This document shows positions 59,330 to 64,000 of a DNA stretch of 64,000 bases, piece by piece. Source of the stretch: Amphiduros pacificus (taxonomy: Eukaryota > Annelida > Polychaeta > Phyllodocida > Hesionidae); contig OX439001.1 of assembly GCA_949316495.1 (NCBI GenBank), positions 32,130,964 through 32,194,963 of the forward strand, written 5' to 3'. A program made the translations under genes and the position numbers. The first letter of the stretch is position 1, and every line of letters begins with the position of its first letter. The notes under the pieces are model-generated. The model was given only the letters and a program-made list of their open reading frames with translations, was not told the origin of the DNA and did not search any database.

Positions 59330-62300
59330 GCATTGCTACATTAGTACTAACGATTATATTGCTACATTACTACCAACAATGGCATTTCTACATTAGTACC
59401 AATATTGTCCCTACTACAGTGCTACCAATAATAGCCTTACTGTGATAGTACCAATAATGGACTTGCTGCTGTGGTATCAATAATGACCTTACTGCAGTTG
59501 TACCAATAATGGCCTTGCTGCAGTGATATCAATAATGACCTTACTGCAGTTGTACCAATAATGGACTTGCTGCAGTGATATCAATAATGACCTTACTGCA
59601 GTTGTACCAATAATGGACTTGCTGCTGTGGTATCAATAATGACCTTACTGCAGTTGTACCAATAATGGACTTGCTGCAGTGATATCAATAATGACCTTAC
59701 TGCAGTTGTACCAATAATGGCCTTGCTGCAGTGATATCAATAATGACCTTACTGCAGTTGTACCAATAATGGACTTGCTGCTGTGGTATCAATAATGACC
59801 TTACTGCAGTTGTACCAATAATGGCCTTGCTGCAGTGATATCAATAATGACCTTACTGCAGTTGTACCAATAATGGACTTGCTGCTGTGGTATCAATAAT
59901 GACCTTACTGCAGTTGTACCAATAATGGACTTGCTGCAGTGATATCAATAATGACCTTACTGCAGTTGTACCAATAATGGCCTTGCTGCAGTGATATCAA
60001 TAATGACCTTACTGCAGTTGTACCAATAATGGACTTGCTGCTGTGGTATCAATAATGACCTTACTGCAGTTGTACCAATAATGGCCTTGCTGCAGTGATA
60101 TCAATAATGACCTTACTGCAGTTGTACCAATAATGGACTTGCTGCTGTGGTATCAATAATGACCTTACTGCAGTTGTACCAATAATGGCCTTGCTGCAGT
60201 GATATCAATAATGGCCTTGCTGCAGTGGTATCAATAATGACCTTACTGCAGTTGTACCAATAATGGCCTTGCTGCTGTGGTATCAATAATGACCTTACTG
60301 CAGTTGTACCAATAATGGCCTTGCTGTGATAGTACCAATAATGGAGTTGCTGCTGTGGTATCAATAATGACCTTACTGCAGTTGTACCAATAATGGCCTT
60401 GCTGCAGTGATATCAATAATGACCTTACTGCAGTTGTACCAATAATAGCCTTACTGTGATAGTACCAATAATGGACTTGCTGCTGTGGTATCAATAATGA
60501 CCTTACTGCAGTTGTACCAATAATGGCCTTGCTGCAGTGATATCAATAATGACCTTACTGCAGTTGTACCAATAATGACCTTACTGCAGTTGTACCAATA
60601 ATGGACTTGCTGCTGTGGTATCAATAATGACCTTACTGCAGTTGTACCAATAATGGCCTTGCTGCAGTGATATCAATAATGACCTTACTGCAGTTGTACC
60701 AATAATAGCCTTACTGTGATAGTACCAATAATGGACTTGCTGCTGTGGTATCAATAATGACCTTACTGCAGTTGTACCAATAATGGCCTTGCTGCAGTGA
60801 TATCAATAATGACCTTACTGCAGTTGTACCAATAATGGCCTTGCTGCAGTGATATCAATAATGACCTTACTGCAGTTGTACCAATAATGGACTTGCTGCT
60901 GTGGTATCAATAATGACCTTACTGCAGTTGTACCAATAATGGCCTTGCTGCAGTGATATCAATAATGACCTTACTGCAGTTGTACCAATAATGGACTTGC
61001 TGCTGTGGTATCAATAATGACCTTACTGCAGTTGTACCAATAATGGCCTTGCTGCAGTGATATCAATAATGACCTTACTGCAGTTGTACCAATAATGACC
61101 TTACTGCAGTTGTACCAATAATGGCCTTGCTGCTGTGGTATCAATAATGACCTTACTGCAGTTGTACCAATAATGGCCTTGCTGCAGTGGTACCAATGAT
61201 GGACTCACTGTTGTGGTACCAATGGCACCTTGCTGCAGTGGTATCAATAATGACCTTATTGCAGTGGTACCAATAATGACCTTATTGCAGTGGTACCAAT
61301 AATGACCTTACTGCAGTTGTACCAATAATGGACTTGCTGCTGTGGTATCAATAATGACCTTACTGCAGTTGTACCAATAATGGCCTTGCTGCAGTGTTAT
61401 CAATAATGACCTTACTGCAGTTGTACCAATAATGGCCTTGCTGCAGTGTTATCAATAATGACCTTACTGAAGTTGTACCAATAATGGCCTTGCTGCAGTG
61501 TTATCAATAATGACCTTACTGCAGTTGTACCAATAATGGACTTGCTGCTGTGGTATCAATAATGACCTTACTGCAGTTGTACCAATAATGGCCTTGCTGC
61601 AGTGATATCAATAATGACCTTACTGCAGTTGTACCAATAATGACCTTACTGCAGTTGTACCAATAATGGCCTTGCTGCTGTGGTATCAATAATGACCTTA
61701 CTGCAGTTGTACCAATAATGGCCTTGCTGCAGTGGTACCAATGATGGACTCACTGTTGTGGTACCAATGGCACCTTGCTGCAGTGGTATCAATAATGACC
61801 TTATTGCAGTGGTACCAATAATGACCTTATTGCAGTGGTACCAATAATGACCTTACTGCAGTTGTACCAATAATGGACTTGCTGCTGTGGTATCAATAAT
61901 GACCTTACTGCAGTTGTACCAATAATGGCCTTGCTGCAGTGATATCAATAATGACCTTACTGCAGTTGTACCAATAATGGCCTTGCTGCAGTGATATCAA
62001 TAATGACCTTACTGCAGTTGTACCAATAATGGCCTTGCTGCAGTGATATCAATAATGACCTTACTGAAGTTGTACCAATAATGGCCTTGCTGCAGTGTTA
62101 TCAATAATGACCTTACTGAAGTTGTACCAATAATGGCACCTTGCTGCAGTGGTATCAATAATGACCTTATTGCAGTGGTACCAATAATGACCTTATTGCA
62201 GTGGTACCAATAATGACCTTGCTGCAGTGGTACCAATAATGGACTCACTGTAGCGGTACCAATAATGATCTCACTGCAGTTCTATCAGTAATGGCCCTAC

Positions 62301-62425
62301 CACAGTGATACCAATATTAGCCTCACTGAAGTGGTACCAATAATGAACGTACCACAGTGATACCAATATTGGCCTCACTGAAGTGATACCAATAATGGCC
62401 TTGGTACAGTGGTACTAAAAACTCT
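59330..62425. repeat. 26-bp minisatellite array with higher-order units
   Basis: The unit alternates TGACCTTACTGCAGTTGTAC-CAATAA and TGGCCTTGCTGCAGTGATAT-CAATAA, each 26 bp. They are organised as 52-bp dimers and 104-bp tetramers. A longer block of 21 units (546 bp) is duplicated: the marker GGACTCACTGTTGTGG occurs at about 61201 and 61746. Edge units (before 59460 and after 62250) are more diverged. Most units contain the palindrome CTGCAG. Minus-strand frames rich in WYYHSK and YWYNCSK are artefacts of the period. Confidence 0.97.
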
Positions 62426-64000
62426 GAGAACAAGAAAGTGAAACTAAGAAGCAGGAACATTTTATTGAAAAAAGTACAAGCAATGGAATACTAAAAAGTT
62501 AAATGCCCATCCCTCCACTCCCACCCCAAGAAAAGAACCAAGGAGAATATTTTCTTTATGCATCGTGTGGATATAAGTTTAAAGTGAGAAAAATAATCCT
62601 TACAATCCCTCAGAAATATGACAGGCTTATTTCATGGACTTCAGTGTTTTGTATAACTATAATACTTGAAAGCTATTTATTTTCTGATATGATAAATATA
62701 ATCATGTTTGTGAATGAGATTATCTGACAATAAAGTTGACATTTCTCTTCACCCCAGACTCATGTAGGTACATGCTATCTCTCTCCACACAAACACATCA
62801 GCTCTAAATTCAACATTTAGCTATTTTATTTTATAAATTGGTCTCAGTAGCTTGACAAAATATCCCTTGATTTCCTTGGAAAATATATTCCATTTACTGT
62901 TAGACCTGTTAGATAGAAATTTATTATATGCTTCAATTATCTTATATGATTACATTTTATGTTCATAAATAGGTTTGATATCAGGAAAATTGTACCAAAA
63001 AGTGCATGACAAAATGTTATTACTTTCCCAGTGCAAACTGACACGAGTTGAAAAAACAATCTTTTTTTTTTAATAAAGTCATAAATGATAAGGTAAGACC
63101 TGTCATATTGTATTTTTGATATATAGTAGGAGGAAGTTTTGGAAAGAGGCCCAAAGTGTGAGGCTTAGTAATATGTAAGTGAACAACACGGAGCAGGCAC
63201 CAACCCATAACTAAAGGCAACAAGAGTCCACACAGTACACATCTTTGACGAGTGCTGTTGATCAATCAAGCCAAGACTTGCACACCACAATCAGAACAGT
63301 GGGACTCTGGCAGCGTAATGTGCTCTGTATATAAACATATACCTCTAAAATAAACTCATGGCAGCACCAAGTTAAAGCGGGATCGTGACCAGACTATTAC
63401 TCCACTGGATCTGATCCAGGTATCTTCACAGCATTAATGGGCCACATTTCTGTTCAGGAGTCTTTGTCATTTCTCGAGTGTGTTATTCTGTGTGACAGTG
63501 TTGTCCACAGTGCTATGTAGCAGCACTTATACACAAGGTAGGCCACTATGTACTTGCGATGTCAACATACTGGTGTCTGTAGCTTTAACACTTTATATTA
63601 TAGATGATAATCATCTTGAGATTATTTGGACTGCACTATGTCAGATAGGATCCTGGATTAGGACCTATTAAAACTGCTATAATCACCAGATGATCTACAT
63701 GTCAATAGTAATTTTCTATCCTACATTGAAATAAACTGTTTTAAATGCAAGATATGCTTATAGCATTCTGTAACCTTATATTTAATGGATGTTTTATGAC
63801 TTAATTAATATTGTCTATTTTTATGTTTGGCATTCATTTTGAATGCATGATTGGCTTGATTTATTGGGAGTAATATTCTATGAATTGATATCATTACTAA
63901 TATTTTAACCTGGTTTATAAAATGATTAATCTAAATTATGTCGTTGAACATATCTGTACACTTTGGAATTCATGTCATGGAACATGTTTAATTCAATTAC
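62426..64000. other. Flank of the minisatellite, no gene seen
   Basis: AT-rich sequence to the window end. There are short frames only; no exon could be supported on either strand. Confidence 0.45.

Noticed and set aside
60113-62248. Minus-strand frames rich in WYYHSK and YWYNCSK
   Set aside because: Low-complexity translations of the 26-bp minisatellite; no start context, splice sites or homology.

Overview
This window is AT-rich nuclear DNA from an animal. It has spliced genes with canonical GT-AG introns, large minisatellites and many small non-autonomous DNA transposons. The repeat style points to a marine invertebrate, most likely a lophotrochozoan such as a mollusc. In particular, two interspersed elements have a tandem core of about 145/290 bp, an ACAT-type microsatellite and a palindromic tail, which resembles the pearl/CvA elements of bivalves. 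That assignment is inference; no gene here fixes the species.

Layout. 1-6790 is one 45-46 bp minisatellite. 6.8-11.8 kb is intergenic, with one TA-flanked MITE and SINE-like remnants. 11.8-34.8 kb carries two complete major vault protein genes in tandem, both on the minus strand: MVP-A (6 coding exons, 867 aa) and MVP-B (10 coding exons, 853 aa, plus a possible extra exon). Their introns and the gap between them hold MITEs and two pearl-like elements. 34.9-42.2 kb is repeats and intergenic DNA. 42.2-44.7 kb is a Harbinger-like element with two further elements nested in it. It ends about 110 bp before the XBP1 promoter. 44.98-47.74 kb is XBP1 on the plus strand, with an ER stress element, a 20-nt IRE1 intron and a second reading frame for unspliced XBP1. 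49.8-50.85 kb is a small two-exon gene on the minus strand for a probable N-myristoylated protein with repeated RRGS motifs; I do not recognise it. 51-59 kb is non-coding DNA with several repeat families and one long hairpin. 59.3-62.4 kb is a 26-bp minisatellite, and the rest has no visible gene.

Biology. MVP builds the vault particle shell. Two intact, diverged paralogues side by side could give mixed vaults. XBP1 is the transcription factor of the IRE1 branch of the unfolded protein response, and its whole control circuit can be read here: ERSE promoter, twin IRE1 hairpins, the XBP1s frame, and the XBP1u frame with its arrest-like tail. Nothing ties the vault genes to XBP1 beyond proximity.

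Strongest observations: a 245-bp, 98% identical tract in otherwise diverged MVP paralogues (gene conversion); exact absence of four introns from MVP-A; an in-frame duplicated mini-exon in MVP-B; and the compact 20-nt XBP1 intron with a dual-coded arrest peptide.
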